Shown: piece by piece, positions 63,925-64,000 of the stretch | Layout of the letters: the number at the start of each line of letters is the position of its first letter | Numbering within the stretch: the first letter of the stretch is position 1 | Assembly: GCF_900215315.1 (NCBI RefSeq) | Contig: NZ_OBEB01000001.1 | Location: forward strand, 868,001-932,000 | Direction of reading: 5' to 3' | DNA: 64,000 nt | Origin: Arsukibacterium tuosuense | Lineage (GTDB): Bacteria > Pseudomonadota > Gammaproteobacteria > Enterobacterales > Alteromonadaceae | The notes under the pieces: model-generated | What the model saw: the letters and a program-made list of their open reading frames with translations, nothing else | Database searches by the model: none | Told to the model about the DNA's origin: nothing | Translations under genes and position numbers: made by a program

Positions 63925-64000
63925 GTAACGCCCTGCCCTGCCAGTAATATACTATCAACAACAACACTGCCAGCATTGCAAAAAAGCTCCAGCTATTACG
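63911..64000 (-). CDS. C-terminal end of a membrane protein (partial)
   Basis: A minus-strand frame enters from the right edge and stops at 63911. Its last 29 residues include the strongly hydrophobic helix WSFFAMLAVLLLIVYYWQG followed by RALLALL. This looks like the last TM helix of a membrane protein. A cytochrome b561-type protein would suit the neighbouring cytochrome c', but the fragment is too short to identify. Confidence 0.4.
   Translation of the reverse strand, partial: RNSWSFFAMLAVLLLIVYYWQGRALLALL

Noticed and set aside
1-64000. CRISPR array, prophage, integrase, transposase or toxin-antitoxin system
   Set aside because: No regular spacer-repeat pattern, phage structural genes, transposase or recombinase-like protein was seen; all large frames are chromosomal housekeeping or accessory genes.

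Overview
The window is a stretch of ordinary chromosome from a Gram-negative gammaproteobacterium, with about 50% GC and densely packed genes. It encodes type IV pilus retraction ATPases, CheV and an MCP, RND pumps, porins and c-type cytochromes. It also carries the conserved block pilU-pilT / yggS-proC-yggT-DUF4426-rdgB-hemW, a fused hisB and hisIE, and families such as DUF2982, DUF3422 and DUF2884. Together these point to the Alteromonadales-like marine or freshwater lineages (Rheinheimera/Arsukibacterium/Alishewanella type). That placement is inferred from protein resemblance, not from a search. I see no tRNA, rRNA, CRISPR, prophage or IS element.

Layout. 1-740: the start of a YoaA/DinG-type helicase gene and a small unknown gene. 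1025-8757: a complete histidine operon, hisL(leader)-G-D-C-B-H-A-F-[405-bp structured spacer]-I, with a textbook His-codon leader peptide and attenuator. 8821-13012 (minus): a porin, a short PstS-like binding protein, an MCP and CheV, which look like one transport and chemosensing operon. 13383-17804: an S46 dipeptidyl-peptidase, a PocR-GAF-GGDEF protein and a CBS protein. 18106-23936: a two-gene RND pump, a fasciclin protein and an RhtA-type exporter. 24189-26270: DUF3422 and a lytic transglycosylase. 26308-28525: pilT-pilU, divergent from yggS-proC-yggT-DUF4426-rdgB-hemW (28556-32877). 32957-39928: a DUF885 lipoprotein, a pyridoxamine-oxidase-like protein, CorA-like and MgtE magnesium transporters side by side, and rimK with an overlapping M14-type hydrolase.

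39979-43677 (minus): small conserved unknowns (DUF2884, DUF342, a 111-aa protein, DUF2982). 43875-48058: a second RND pump. 48073-51764: an SDR and renalase-like pair, msrA and an aromatic aminotransferase. 51888-53959: a GAF protein resembling free-methionine-sulfoxide reductase, YciH/SUI1 and a double-receiver protein. 54005-60318 (minus): an M28 lipoprotein peptidase and two large amidohydrolase-family exported proteins. 60361-63321: a membrane sensor with GGDEF and EAL domains. 63439-64000: cytochrome c' and the tail of a membrane protein.

I found no obvious new defence or mobile system. The least explained signal is a long-hairpin intergenic element present twice, between hisF and hisI and upstream of the M28 peptidase gene. 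Both copies share a core motif lying on the transcribed strand. Other points worth a look are a degenerate GTAAC repeat upstream of the aminotransferase gene, amidohydrolase-like domains that have lost metal ligands, a pseudo-receiver domain, and the rimK/M14 overlap.
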